Assembly: GCA_035772735.1 (NCBI GenBank)
Contig: JASDFA010000003.1
Span: 127,737,001-127,801,000 of the forward strand
Origin: Datura wrightii
Taxonomy: Eukaryota > Streptophyta > Magnoliopsida > Solanales > Solanaceae
Direction of reading: 5' to 3'
DNA: 64,000 nucleotides
Below the pieces are notes generated by a model. The model worked only from the letters and a program-made list of their open reading frames with translations, was not told the DNA's origin and made no database searches. Below, piece after piece: positions 35,051-48,357 of this stretch. Both the position numbers and the translations under genes were made by a program. Position 1 is the stretch's first letter. Every line of letters starts with the position of its first letter.

Positions 35051-35055
35051 ATTGG
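35051..35055. repeat. Target site duplication ATTGG, right of element C
   Basis: Identical to 24548-24552. The joined sequence matches the uninterrupted 3' LTR of A near 41790, which confirms the insertion event. Confidence 0.92.
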
Positions 35056-35783
35056 GCATTGTGTATACCTCTTCACAATACTGAGTATTGTGTATTCTTT
35101 TGTGGAATCGTGGTGTGGAGTAATTTGCATAGATGTCGTTCATGACAAGCCCTCAGTGTAAAGTGTTGAAATATATAGTATTCTTGATAGTTAACTGTAT
35201 GAATCTTGTTGAAGGTTATATTATGATATAATTCATGTGCTTGTGTTAAGTTGTGTGTATAATATACTTGTTCCCGGGGTATTTAAAGTGGCAAGTAACA
35301 GATCTTACTGAGTTATATTTATATATAGCTCACTCCTTACTTGCATCTCTATGCAGATACCATTGTGGAGCATGAGACTAGTGGCTGACGAGTCCATTCG
35401 CTTAGATTCTGTTGCTGAGGTGAGCCTTCGCATTGATTCGTGGAGACTGTCATTTCAGCTCTAACTATTTTATAGCCTACATTTTCTTTATTGGGGATAG
35501 AATGCCCAAAAGTTTGATTCATGTAACTCTATTAGATGCTCTATGGTCTTTTGTGGGATTTGGGCTGACACTTAGTATTTGAGTGATTGATGAATTGATA
35601 GATTGATTTTGGATTCTATTGAATTCTCTAGTTCTATTTAAAAATGATTAATGTGTTTAGACTTGCACATATTTGCTCTCAGTGCTTATATAAATGAGCA
35701 TGTGAGATGGATAAATTGGTTCGCCCTTGTGGGTGATGTTAGCGGGTGTCAGTCACGTCTAGGGGGTATTTTGAGACGTGACA
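35056..35783 (+). repeat. Element A 5' LTR, second part
   Basis: Continues the LTR after the insertion of C and matches about 41800-42552. Ends GACGTGACA, followed by the primer site. Confidence 0.9.
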
Positions 35784-35787
35784 AAGT

Positions 35788-35799
35788 TGGTATCAGAGC
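35788..35799 (+). other. Primer binding site of element A (initiator tRNA-Met)
   Basis: TGGTATCAGAGC, a perfect match, begins five bases after the 5' LTR. Confidence 0.9.
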
Positions 35800-35976
35800 T
35801 TAGGCTTTAAGTCCTAGGCCATGGAGCAGTGTTTAGTAGAGTCTTGTCCATGGGTATGCAGGCGCCTATACTTATGACCTCGAGGCTACCAAACATTTAG
35901 GATGGTTTCCCTTCTTTCATTCTTTATTCGTGCGTTGAATTGATTCAAGTATAATATTGAAATATTTGTTTCGTAG

Positions 35977-38900
35977 ATGGATAAGAAACGTGCGTCTTCA
36001 TCTGCTAGTCGATCAAAGGCACCAGTTGGATGGGGTCGGGGGCATGGTACTACCCCAGTGGTAGTAGAGCTGGGGCCCATCAAATAAGGGCTCAAACTAG
36101 GGCACAAGATAATCCTCAGCCTAAAATTATGAATGGGGGTCAGCCCCAAGTTGCTGCTCTGGAGCGAGTACAGGAACATGTTATTCAAGATGCTCCATCG
36201 ACAGTGCCAGCTACTGTACCTACCATTGCCTTGCCTACAGATGTAGTAATAAGATTGTTGAATGTGTTAGAGGCATTGGTGCCTAATCATGGTAGACTTC
36301 TAGTTCCTCAAACTAATTCACAAGCGCAAACACAAGTTCAATTGAATGTTGCAGCTATACAAACACCCTAGTTGACCCCTCAGCCGACTGTTCATTAAGT
36401 TGAAACTACTGGACAATCCAAAGATTTTAAGAATTTCATGGATCTTAAGCCACTAGAGTTCGATGCAACGCCAACTTCTATTGAACCTCAAAATTTCATT
36501 GATCATTGTGAAAAGATACTGACTACATTGGGGTTGAAGGAGTCTCGATGTGTGGAATTTACTACTTTTCTATTCTCAGGGTTGGCAGAGGCATGGTGGA
36601 CTTCAATTCAAAGAGGTAGAAAAGCAGGGTTACCACCTATCACTTGATCAGAGTTCTCCATAATGTTTAAGGATAGGTTCATTCCATTCAGCAAACAAGA
36701 TGATATGAGACGTCAGTTCAATAACCTACATCAGGGCTCCATGACAGTTACAGAATATGAGGCTAAGTTCACTGATTTATCCAGGTATGTTCCATTTTTA
36801 GTTGAAGACCCGGGGGAGAAGGTGAGACGTTTTGTAGATGGACTTGAACATCATTATCGTGGCCCTGTGATACAATATATGAGAGGTGGTACCTATTCAG
36901 ATGTGGTTGATAGTGCTATCCATTTTGAGTCCTATTTAGAAATGGAAAGAGCTGAGCGGGAAAGCAAAAAGGCGCGTAACACAGGAGGGTTCAATGGTGC
37001 TCCATCTGGGGGCAAAAGCGGTTTCCATCAGAGGCAATCCAAACCTACTTAGTTAGAGTCGGTGGTGCAGTCCTCCAAGAGGAAGGGCAACAGTTCCTTT
37101 CAGTCTGGACAATATCCAAGATGTTCTAATTGTGGTAGATTTCATAATGGTCATTGCATTGGACCATACAAGGCTTATTTTACTTGTGGTGAACAGGGAA
37201 ACATTGCTAAATATTGTCTTAAGGGGAATTCTGGTACTAGTCAGGCCACGACACAGTTGCAGGGAACTTCTATGGGTACACATACTCAGGCTCAGCCAGC
37301 TAGGGCTGCTCAGCAGGGTGCTCGTGGACAGGGAGCACAGGTTGCGCAGGGAACGGGTGGGACGCCGAGATTCTTTGTTATGGCCAGATAAGATATCGAG
37401 GCATCTAATGCAGTTGTCACAGGTATTATTATTGTCAACTCTCATGGGGCATATGCTCTTATTGATCCTGGTTCTACGTATCTGTATGTATCTCCATCTT
37501 TTGCTATATTCTTAAAACAAAGAGTTGAGCCTATTATTGTGCCATATATGGTTATGACCCCAGTGGGGGAGACTTTGACAGTGGACAAAGTTTACAGAGA
37601 CTGTGTAATATCTGTTCAAGACAGGGACACCGTAGTTGATCTACTAGAGTTATCGATGTCTGACTTTGATGTGATTATGGGTATGGATTGGTTGTCATCA
37701 TGTATTGGTTGATTGCTATGCTAGGCTTATACATTTTAATTTTCCTAGAGGGCCACCTTTAGTGTGGAAAGGCATGACTCCTGTGACCCAAGGAAAGATA
37801 ATATCTTATGTAAAGGCACGTCGAATGATTAATCATGGGTGTTTGGGTTTTATTGCTACCATTCATGACACTCAAGCGGAGGATGTTACTATTGACAGTG
37901 TTCCTACTGTTTGAGAATTTATTGATGTGTTTCCAGAAGAATTACCCGGACTACCCCCAATAAGAGAAATTGAGTTTAGCATTGATTTAGTCCCAGAGAC
38001 TCATCCTATTTCTATACCTCCATATCGTATGGCTCCAACTAGGTTGAGAAAATTGAAGGTTCAACTCCAAGAGCTACTTGATAAGGGGTTCATCAGGCCT
38101 AGTGTATCATCTTGGGTGCACCTGTGTTATTTGTGAAAAAGAAAGATGGCACGATGAGGATGTGCATTGACTACAGACAGCTGAATAAGGCTACAATCAA
38201 GAATAAATATCTGTTGCCTCGTATTGATGATTTATTCGATCAACTACAAGGTGCTACTCACTTTTTCAAGATTGTCTTGAGATCAGGTTACCACCGGCTG
38301 AGAATCAAGACCGAGGATATCTCTAAGACAGCTTTTCGGACCAGATACGGGCACTTTGAATTTTTGGTGATGTCTTTCGGGTTGACTAATGCACCTGCAG
38401 TGTTTATGGACCTCATGAATAGGGTATTCAAGCCATACTTAGACCATTTTGTGATTATGTTCATATATGACATTCTGGTCTACTCTCGGAGTGAGGCAGA
38501 ATATGAACAACACTTGAAAGTTGTGCTACAAACACTTAGAGAACAAAAGCTTTATGCTAAGTTCTCAAAATGTGAGTTTTGGTTGGGCACAGTTTCCTTT
38601 TTGGGACACGTAGTGTCACGAGATGGAATCCAAGTTGATCCAAGGAAGATTGAAGCGCTTCGAGATTAGCCTAGACCTAGTACTCCTACAGAGATACGTC
38701 GCTTCTTAGGACTAGCGGGATATTACAGAAGGTTTGTGGAGGGATTCTCAAAGATAGCTACTCCATTGACATATTTAACTCAGAAAGGTGTAGTATTCCA
38801 ATGGTATGATGGATGTGAAGAAGGTTTTCAGAAATTAAAGACCGCATTAACTACAGCTCCGATTTTAATGCTACCTACAGCGAAGGGTGGTTTCACTATT

Positions 38901-40845
38901 TATTGTGATGCGTCTTGAGTCGGATTGGGTTGTGTCTTAATGCAGAATGGTAAAGTGGTGGCATATGCATCTCGACAACTAAAGATTCATGAGAAGAATT
39001 ATCCAACTCACGACCTGGAATTGGCCATAGTCGTATTTGCATCGAAGATCTGGCATCACTATCTTTATGGTGAGCCATGTGAAATTTATACGGATCATAA
39101 GAGTCTATAATACATATTCAAGCCAAAAATATCTAAATATGAGACAACGACGGTGGTTAGAGTTACTTAAAGATTATGATCTTACCATTTTGTATCACCT
39201 GGGAAGGCGAATGTGGTGGCAGATGCCTTGAGTAGAAATTCTATGAGTAGTTTGGCCCGGTTCACTGTTGAAAAGTATGGATATTCAGGCATTAGCCAAT
39301 CAGGGAGTTTGAACTAATCACACAGTGCTGGGAAAGATACTAGTAGGTATGGTGGTGCAATCGTCCTTAGTTGGATAAGTCAAGACTCGCCAATATGAAG
39401 ATCCCTACCTCGCCAGACTACGAGATCGAGTGCAGAATGGGGGTGTTAAGTAATTCTCTATTGATAGTGATGGCATGTTTCGTCAACATGGTAGACTATG
39501 TATTCCCATTGTGCGTGATGTGAAACAGCTAATTCTTGAAGAGGCTCATAGCTCGCGATACTCTATTCACCCAGGTGCTACAAAAATGTATCCAGACTTG
39601 CGTGGATTGTACTGGTGGAAGGGTATGAAGGTTGATATTTTGAAACATGTGACTAGTTTCTTAAATTGTCAACAAGTCAAGTGTGAACATAAAAAACCTA
39701 GGGGACTAATGTAAAACTTGATTATCCCAGAGTGGAAGTGGGAGAGGATTACTATGGATTTTGTTGTTGGGTTGCCAAGTACTTTCAAGAAACACGACTC
39801 AGTTTGGGTGATTGTGGACAGACTCACAAAGTCAGCACATTTCATACCAGTTCGGGTTACTCACACCGCAAAGCAGTTAGCAGATATTTACCTTTGTGAG
39901 ATAGTTCGACTTCATGGTGTGCCTATTTAAATAATATCTAATCGAGGTGCATAATTCGCTACTGAGTTTTGGAAGTCTTTTCAGAAGTCATTGGGTTCGC
40001 AAGTCGAGTTGAGTACAACTTTTCATCCACAAACTGACGGACAGTCTGAACGGGTTATTTAGATCCTGGAGGACATGCTTAGATCTTATGTGACAGATTT
40101 TGGTGTCCATTGGGATGATCAGTTGCCTTTGGGGGAGTTTGCTTATAATAATAGCTACCAATCAAGTATAGAGATGGTGCCGTTTGAGGCTCTATATGGT
40201 CGCAAGTGTCGTTCACCAGTTGGATGGTTTGAACCTGGCGAAGCACAATTATTAGGTCCAGACTTAGTTCAACAAGCTTTGGAGAAAGTTGCATTGATAC
40301 GGGAACGACTTAAGACAGCACAAAGTAGACAAAAGTCTTATGCAGATAAGAAAGTCCGTGATATGGAGTTCTTGAAAGGTGAGAAAGTCTTTCTGAAAGT
40401 TTCCCCTATGAAAGGAGTTATGAGATGTGGCCGAAAAGGTAAGTTAAGTCCTAGATACATTGACCCTTATGAGATTTTGGATCAGATCGGGTTGGTGGCA
40501 TATAGACTTGCTTTACCTCCGAGATTGTCCGTTGTTCATCCAGTATTTCATGTGTCCATGCTTAGACGATATGTTCATAATGATAGTCATAAAATCCAGC
40601 TAGAGGATGTGGAGATTGATGAGAATTTGACTTATGAGGAGGGTCCGATATCCATTCTTGATAGACAAGTGAGACAATTGAGGTTGAAGAAGATTGCTTC
40701 AGTTAGAGTGTTGTGGTGAAATCATCCAACCGAAGAGGCTACTTGGGAGTCTGAGGCGGACATCCGAGATAGATATCCTCATCTATTTGACACTACAGGT
40801 ATGATTCTAGAATCGTTCGAGGACGAACGTTATTTTATGAAGGGA
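35977..40845 (+). pseudogene. Element A gag-pol, heavily mutated
   Basis: Start ATG at 35977 (MDKKRASSSASRS), with a frameshift soon after. Order: Gag capsid (about 36400-37050), CCHC knuckles (about 37115-37215; the second reads YFTCGEQGNIAKYC), retropepsin-like region (about 37440-37700, ALIDPGST), RT (38130-38600), RNase H (about 38890-39110), integrase (about 39540-40250, with DGQSE and PFEALYGRKCRSPVGW), and a chromodomain remnant (HPTEEATWESEADIRDRYPH, near 40720-40790). Damage: many stops, several frame changes, the RT active site reads FIYDILVYS instead of FIDDILVYS, and the integrase zinc finger has FLNC instead of CPNC. It is certainly inactive. Confidence 0.9.
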
Positions 40846-40848
40846 GAA
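40839..40848 (+). other. Polypurine tract of element A
   Basis: GAAGGGAGAA directly precedes the 3' LTR start at 40849. Confidence 0.85.
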
Positions 40849-41340
40849 TGTAATAACCTAAATTTTCATTAAGGGTAATTTTGTAATTTAAGCCTAAAAA
40901 TAAATAAAGGGACTAAGGGTCACCTAAAAAAAAGGAATAAGTGGAAAAAAAAAAGAAATAAAAGGGTTGGTATGGTTGGAAACCAGAAATAGAACGTGGA
41001 AAATAAAAGAAGAGAAGAAAAGAAAACGCAGTAGAAGAAAAGAGAAGAAAGGGAGAAAAAGAGAGGAAAAAAGAAGAGAAAAATAGGGATTTTCATCCCA
41101 AATCATCAAGGTAATGATCCTAATCTTTTGCTTGAGTTTATTATGCAGTTATAAGAAAGTTTTCAGGGTAGAAAAATGGGAAAATTTTGAATAATTGAGA
41201 AAGTTTAGCCCTAGGATTCTTCAACCCAAATCATCAATTTGAAAGGGCAAACGTTATCAAAATTTGATTTTGATTAATGTTCTGGAATTCTCTCTTCGAG
41301 GAGAATCTGTTGGTGATCATAGTTCAGAAATTCTGCCCCG

Positions 41341-41388
41341 TTGACCAAAGTTGACTTTTTCGGTCAAACCTTTGACCGTGAATTTGAC
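41341..41388 (+). promoter_or_regulatory. W-box cluster in the 3' LTR of element A
   Basis: Five TTGAC[C/T] cores lie in 48 bases (41341, 41351, reverse 41363, 41372, 41384). The 5' LTR keeps four of them. Confidence 0.5.
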
Positions 41389-41999
41389 TTTCGTTAAAAA
41401 TTAAGGAAACGTCTAGCGAAGTATTTTTGATCATTCTAAACCCATTTTTGTGTAGTTTGAGGTGATCCGGAGACCCGATAGCATAGTTCTGAGTTATTGA
41501 AAAGTGTGCTTAAGTTGTGAATTCGAGGTAAATGAGACTTTAAGCTTTGAATGCTTGCTTTTCAAATCTGTTTTATAAACGTGCTTTTTCTGCCTGGTCC
41601 ATATGTTGGAACAAGCGTGTGCTTGACAGAATCGGTGGTCGTCGAGCCAGCCGTGTATATCTTATATTTAAGCACACCAAAACTCTCTTTATTACAATTA
41701 ATTCGTGGAGTGATACGGCTGTGAGCCATGAGGTTGGAGCATTGGGTATGTTCCTAGATATCACTGGGCATTGTGTATGCTTCTCGACAGTATTGGGCAT
41801 TGTGTATGCCTCTTGACAATACTTAGCATTGTGTATGCTGTTGTGGAATCGTGATATGGAGTAATTTGCATAGATGCCATTCATGACAAGCCTTTAGTGC
41901 AAATTGTGTTGAAATATATAGTATTCTTGATAGTTAACTGTATGAATCTTGTTGAAGGTTATATTATGATATAATTCATGTGCTTGTGGTGAGTTGTGC

Positions 42000-42000
<1 letters not shown>

Positions 42001-42038
<38 letters not shown>
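42001..42038. repeat. (TG)n(TA)n compound microsatellite
   Basis: About ten TG followed by nine TA repeats. The matching place in the 5' LTR (about 35250-35265) has only a few repeats. Confidence 0.92.
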
Positions 42039-42552
42039 ACACTTATTCCCGGGGTATTTAAAATTGCAAGTCAGGGATATTACTGAGTTATATTTATATA
42101 TAGCTCACTCCTTACTTGCATCTCTATGTAGATACCATTGTGGAGCGTGAGGTTAGTGGCTGACGAGTCCGTTCGCGTAGATTATATTGTTGAGGTGAGC
42201 CTTCACATTGATTAGTGGAGGCTATCATTTCAGCTCTATCTATTTTATAGCCTACATTTTCTTTATTGGGGCTACCATGCCCGACAGTTTGGTTCATGTA
42301 ACTCTATTAGATGCTCCATGGTCTTTTGTGGGATTTGGGCTAGACACTTAGTATTTGAGTGATTGATGAATTGATAGATTGATTTTGGATTCTGTTGAAT
42401 TTCCTATTTCTACATAAAATGATTAATGTGTTTAGACTTGCACATATTTGCTCTCAGTGCTTATATAAATGAGCATGTGAAATGGATAAATTGGTTCGCC
42501 CTTGTGGGTGATGTTAACCAGTCACGTCTAGGGGGTATTTTGAGACGTGACA

Positions 42553-42557
42553 CCTCT
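42553..42557. repeat. Target site duplication CCTCT, right of element A
   Basis: Identical to 23604-23608. Confidence 0.9.
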
Positions 42558-44321
42558 GGCATCCATACATCTTAACTAGTTGAGCAATACTGGGGCAACA
42601 CATTAATGAACTCATTAGTATATGATATCCATACAAACTGTTACAAACTAAAACAAGTAATTAGACAAAGAAAGACGAGTACTAAGTATTAACGTAATAA
42701 ATTAAGTATAAAATTTACCTGATCTGAAATCATGCTATTGAGATTATCCTTGTATATAGAAATGATGTCCTGCCTCACGTCTCGAATAACCCCAACATCC
42801 ACCTACTCGCATAGGGTAGTAATGACTCATCTTCTGCTGGAACACATGAATTCTCTCGCAAGACCATACCTAAGTGTGTCATCGAAAAAACATAAAGTTT
42901 TTAATTGTACTTTTAAAAGATAATTTCGAAACCAAAAATATACATGATTTAAATTGTCACTTGGAGAAGAGGGAGAAATCCACCAACATTGCACTCACAA
43001 AAATCATAAGCTAACGAGGTTACCTGATATGTTCGGGAACAAGATATTACCGGTCGGATATCATCATTAAATGGAGATGCAGCTACTGATGAACCACTAT
43101 ATCATCAATGTCGTTAGCAATAGGTTGTAGAGTCTCCAAATGAGTGTAAATGGAAAAATAAGGCCAACTAGCTAGCATCTCTAAAAACACAGTGCCTCTG
43201 GACAGAATTCGGTGATTCTGAACATGTCATCGTGCCAGTGAGGAATTCTTCAATCCCTGACTCAACCGGAAGGTGTACCGAAATACTCATATTATGGGTT
43301 TGGAACCAAAATGACATTTTTTATGTTTAAAATAAAAATAATTGGGACTACTATATTTAATTCATGCGCTACATTATTAATACTTATCTCATGTCTTACC
43401 CATTATTGAAGTGTAGGTTCCTATCTTACCTGTCTCTAGCAATGCAATAACCTCCCGTCTTACCCGGCATCCTCAACACCAACTAATCAGTCTCCAACCC
43501 CATATTATTAGTGTGCGCTCAATCAAGTGATAATGAATACTAAACAACTAGTCAATTGTCATATCATGTTCAAATCAATAGGAAAGATCAAACTGTGTAA
43601 AAATAAATAATGCAATCCTCATGGTCTAACTAGATACTTCAAATTAATCCAACCTAGCTCATGCATGTCCATTCACACGATCTAGATGATTTAAATGCAC
43701 ATGAATCATATATAACATGCTTTCTGAAAATAAACAAGTAAATCAAGAGATAAAATATCACTTTCCTGAATTCAATTAGTCAAACCTTACTTGAAATTCC
43801 AAAGTTCACCCAAACGAGCTTTGATGGCTTCTATTCAAATTCATCAATAACGGATCTAAAATTAGTCTAGGAGAATCATTCCCATAATTTTAAATTCCCC
43901 GGGATCAAAATCTAACTCTTGGTCAATTCAAACTGGCCCTCAAATCAATGGTCCAAAATCTAAAATTGAATACATGGACATGTTACCCATAAGCTAAGAA
44001 ATTTTATTCAATAATAAGAAAAATACTATTTTGATATCAAACTCTAGGTCATGTCGATGATTTTCTTCTTTTAGGGTGAGGGTTGAATTACTTATTTCAA
44101 GCCTTATGATCTACATGATCTCATGGTCCAAATTCTATGTAATAGAAGTATAATCACTAGATTATTGTTAGGAATCACACCTATAATATTAGACCGAATC
44201 TCCATCTTTTTCTTGTTCAAATTTGAGAGCTAAACCCTCCAAAATTCACAAAATCACATTTAATCACGTTCGAAATTCGAACGCATGCATTTGTAGGCTA
44301 CATTACCTCTTTCACAATTGT
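42558..44321. other. Intergenic flank of element A
   Basis: No clear gene. Before A inserted, this was continuous with 22860-23603 and may hold more of the same degraded minus-strand gene, but I could not identify any domain. A perfect 17-base palindrome CGTTCGAAATTCGAACG occurs near 44268-44284. Confidence 0.4.
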
Positions 44322-47300
44322 AGTCTTGTTTCACTCAAACACACACGCAAGCATACGTGGTCGTACAAATAATATAGTAATTTTAAGAATCAAATGTAGA
44401 ACCCACGAGGAGTTGTAATTAACTATTTATTAAATTAAATTAATGCAAATTATTTATTCAAGCAATAAACCTCAAAATTATTATTCTGGATTAACTAAAA
44501 TAAAAAAGAAAAAGAAAATAAATTATGAATGGTTAACCTATCGAAGAGCATATTTTTATAGGATCAATGATATGAACGTTTCAAGGTTGCGGTTGGTTCA
44601 CTAATCCTATTGAGTTCTCTAACTATTTTTTCTTAATCAGAATTACCAACTATTTCTAATTAACCGAATTATTAATATGCGTAGTGTTCTTCCTAATTAC
44701 AACTCGACTATTCCAAATATATCACCGCCTATGTTCCTATGGAATTGATCTATTATGAATGCATGACACTTATGGTATATAATTGAACGTGACAACTAGG
44801 TATGTCCCTATCCTAGTTGCAAATCCTCGCCCTACCATGAGGGAATTAGATTGCGCTCTCTTTAAACCTTCTTTAATCCAACATCTTTCTCTAGCATGTA
44901 ATTTAGACAGTTGATAGAACTTAATTATTAGCTACTCAATCAAGCAATTAAATACAGGAGTAAATAAATAATCACAATTAATAAATTGAACTAATGTAGA
45001 AATAATCGTCATACATCAATATTCATGGTTTACCATAATTCTAGAACGAGAAATTTCACTCCATATAGATATGAAAGAAAAATAATAATTCATACAAAAA
45101 AGTATAAATCATAAGAAGAAGAAAAGATAAAATCAATAATTATGTCCTTCATGGCTGCTTCTATCTCTTTCTTGGTCAAAAATTATGTTGAAATTATATT
45201 TATGAATTATTTATAGGTGTGAAAAAATTTTCAGATGAAATAAATCCAGTCTAAAATGAGTGAGAAAATATTTGGGATTCAAAATTCGGTCAATGCGTCG
45301 TACTTCCTAATGCACTGAAATTATGTGTAACCAAGACTATGATACATTAAATTGTTGAATCATCGCGCATGTCTTCACTGCTGCAAAGTGAATAGTTAAT
45401 TCAATTCTTGATTTTGTTCTCTTGCACACCATTCATTCTGATGATGATGATGATGTTCCCCTTACGTCTTTTTTCCTATTTTGTTCACTTTTCTTTTTCT
45501 TTTGCGCTTTTAATTTAATTTTCGCTCAGAATCTCTTCATCTTCGTATTTTTATTCCAACAAATAAAAATTTAATATTAAATACAAAATAATACAATTAG
45601 TACTTAAACAATGATAAAATACTAAAAAATGTGATACAAAGAAAGACAAAAAAAGTATATTATTTGGCTAAACATCATCATCTCACACTTAGACTCTTCC
45701 TCGTCCTCAAGAAAGCATTAACGCAATCTCAAAATCAAGATTAAAAACGTTACTACTTTCATTGATATAAACACTTAGGCCATGTAGGAACTCACAACAT
45801 CAAGTACACTTTCCGATCATCATGCAAGATATACAAGGCAACTCAATCAAACAACAAACTTCTAACATCCTAACCTAAAAGCAGACTCTAAATCATCAAA
45901 TTTAAGTTCGTTCACCTAATTCTATCAAAGTAAGCTAATAATATCATCTACAATAAAGCAAGTTCCCTCATAATAAAAAATACTCCACACACAAATCAAA
46001 GAATCAAATGTAAATTAAGGACTTAGCATAAAAGTTCAATCTCTCGCACTCACAAAAGAATTCACATGTATGCACAATATAATTTCCCATTATGTACATC
46101 TCTACTAATTAAGTGTGCTTGAGTTGAATCAAATAGGACTTTAATAGGTTGTAATGTCGGCTAGCGAACGAATAGAAAAATTATATAATAGTAACTCACA
46201 ATTTCCTAAGCACTTTTTACTTTCTAGACTTCATCACCCATTATTTTTTTTCTCTTAATTTTTCAGCCCTCTCTTCATCAATTATTTTCACTAGTATTTT
46301 CCTTATATCAAGAATGTTTCAATCATTTTTTATTCTTCTTTTTGTTCATATCATTCTTTTTAAGAGGGCTTTTTCATCACTTTGCGTCTCATTGGCCACC
46401 TTTTATGATCGACCATTCCTTTTCTTTAGATTTTACAATTATATCATAGTTTAAACTACAGTTCTAAGAAAGCAAGGTGAAAAAATTAGGGATTCAACAA
46501 AACGTGTCAAAGAAAAAATATGGCTACCAAACGAAAGACTAAGACTCAATGGACTAACTAATGGTAACAATATCTGGAAATGCTAAAATATTACAAACAT
46601 ATCAAAGAAAGTTTATCATCTTCTAAACAGAGCAAACTTTTGTTTTCACTTCAATAACATACAGGGTAAGTGCTAAACTAAGATACAAAATTATGGAATA
46701 TATGCATGAAATCGTCACCTCACATAAGACTCAATCAAGATAAATTGATATACTTCTAAGACAGACAGGCTCATAGTGAACTACAAAATAAGAATAAACA
46801 ACATACAGAGTCATTATCCTGAGTTTAGGTGTTAGAAAGTTTGTTATTTCATTAATTACTTGACCACTCCTAGGAATATACTACATCAAGCTCAGACTTA
46901 AATATGCTAGTATCAAACAAGTCAAAAGACGTTTCTTCTCTCTATCTTTTACTACACCTAAAAAAATAGAAAATAAGAATAAAATCTAACCCTAAAGTTT
47001 TTAAAAATACTCGGTTCAAGCTACACCCATCAAAAAAGAACCAATACACAAAGATAAACTGAGAGGAATTACTAACTACTATCCAAGTAATTTCTCCACA
47101 CAATACTTAAAATTATGCATTGTCCTTAATACACACCATAAATAATAAGAGAGTAAGAGAAGTTTGCTTGACAAGCCAAAGGTCAAAGCATTAACAGCTC
47201 TTAGGATACTCAGACTTCTTCCAACATGGCATGGTTCTTTATGTGGGCAACTAATACACTCAGAATTACACCTATAAGATGATGTAACGCGATCGTAGTC

Positions 47301-48352
47301 TAATATAGTAACTCAATAAGGTTAAGATCGAATCTCATAGTGAATAGGCGTGAAAAGTTACAGATCAAATGAATACTTGACTGGTGATCTATTTTCTTTC
47401 CCATGAACATTGGAATTTTTTATTTGTAATTAACTACTAAAACAACTAAATTGAGTTGATTGTAAAATTATGATGATTGAAGAACCAAGGTTGTGTCCCC
47501 CTCATATGGAATGCAATTTCCTAGATTTTCATGCAAATACATATAATTGGGTTGTTCTAGATATGCACTTGATTCCTGTACCATCACTAAATCTTTCCTA
47601 AAAGTTGAAAGATTTATCTCAATATGATTTTTCAAAATACATAAAAGCTATTAATAAGAGCGATCGGTATAAGCCAACAAAATTTCATCTTGTTCCTAAG
47701 AGTATATATTGAACAAGGGTCAACGCCCCGAGTTCTTGCTAACTATTTCTATCAAATTCTAGTCCACTTTTCCAAGAAAACCATGGTAATATGGCGTAGG
47801 CTAATGTTTTCAACCACCAACCAATAGTGAAAACGAAAAATAATCCAGTATCCTAAAACTCAAAAATCATGTATTATGAAAACTCTATGACTACAACCAT
47901 ATTAGGTCCACATTCTTAAAACGTATTCTTAGGATCGTGTAGAGCAAATATAAGGGAAAAAAAGAGACTAAAGGAGAAAGAAATAATAAGGTGAAAGGAA
48001 GTATATGATGTATTCTTTATGGAGGGTAAAGCCACTAATTCCCACATATAAATCCTACCTATCCCCGAAGCGACATTAAAATTTATAAAAGTCTATGTAA
48101 TCTCAACTAGATTTTCCGATGGAGGTATTTTAAAATAAAGTCAAGACTATGATAGTTGCAGTATGACATGTGAATATCTTTGTGAGGGATGAGTGTTTTC
48201 TTTTCTCTTCCGTTCTATTGTCCTTAGTTTCAATGTGAGTTTCAACATAAAATTGAATAAATTTTTCTAACGTAAGTAAGAATGTGTGGATGGAAATGGC
48301 TAAATATTCAAAGATAGGTGTCTTGCATAAATCGGTGGTATAATTTAAAATA
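44322..48352 (-). mobile_element. Non-coding Athila/Tat-like remnant related to 649-3823
   Basis: The left end (about 44322-44460) matches the LTR start of the remnant at 649 ('cacacgcaagc', 'gtagaacccac'). 45680-45715 reads, on the minus strand, a GAGGACGAGGAAGAGTCTAA motif followed by GTGTGAG, the usual post-pol signal. 46500-47050 is related to 2150-2760 of the first remnant (for example 'tggctaccaaa', 'aagactcaa', 'aaaagaacc'). A weak second LTR-like stretch begins near 47285. There is no gag-pol. Element D is inserted at its right edge. Boundaries are approximate. Confidence 0.35.
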
Positions 48353-48357
48353 ATATC
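48353..48357. repeat. Target site duplication ATATC, left of element D
   Basis: Identical to 58114-58118. Confidence 0.88.

Larger units (their letters stand above)
23609..42552 (+). mobile_element. Element A: full-length Ty3/gypsy chromovirus (Tekay/Del-like), host of nested element C
   Basis: Both LTRs (start TGTAATAACC, end GTGACA), a tRNA-Met primer site, gag-pol remnants, a polypurine tract and a perfect 5-bp target duplication are present. The 5' LTR is split at 24552/35056 by element C. Without C the element is about 8.4 kb. The integrase is followed by a chromodomain remnant and by the 'ttcgaggacgaacg' motif typical of Tekay/Del chromoviruses. The LTRs differ at many sites and pol has many stops and frameshifts, so this is the oldest of the three complete elements. 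Confidence 0.9.
40849..42552 (+). repeat. Element A 3' LTR
   Basis: 1704 bp, uninterrupted. The split 5' LTR adds up to about 1672 bp. Part of the excess is a TG/TA microsatellite at 42001-42038 that is short in the 5' copy. A 29-bp unit ('gggcattgtgtatg...') is repeated three times at 41766-41850. Confidence 0.93.
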
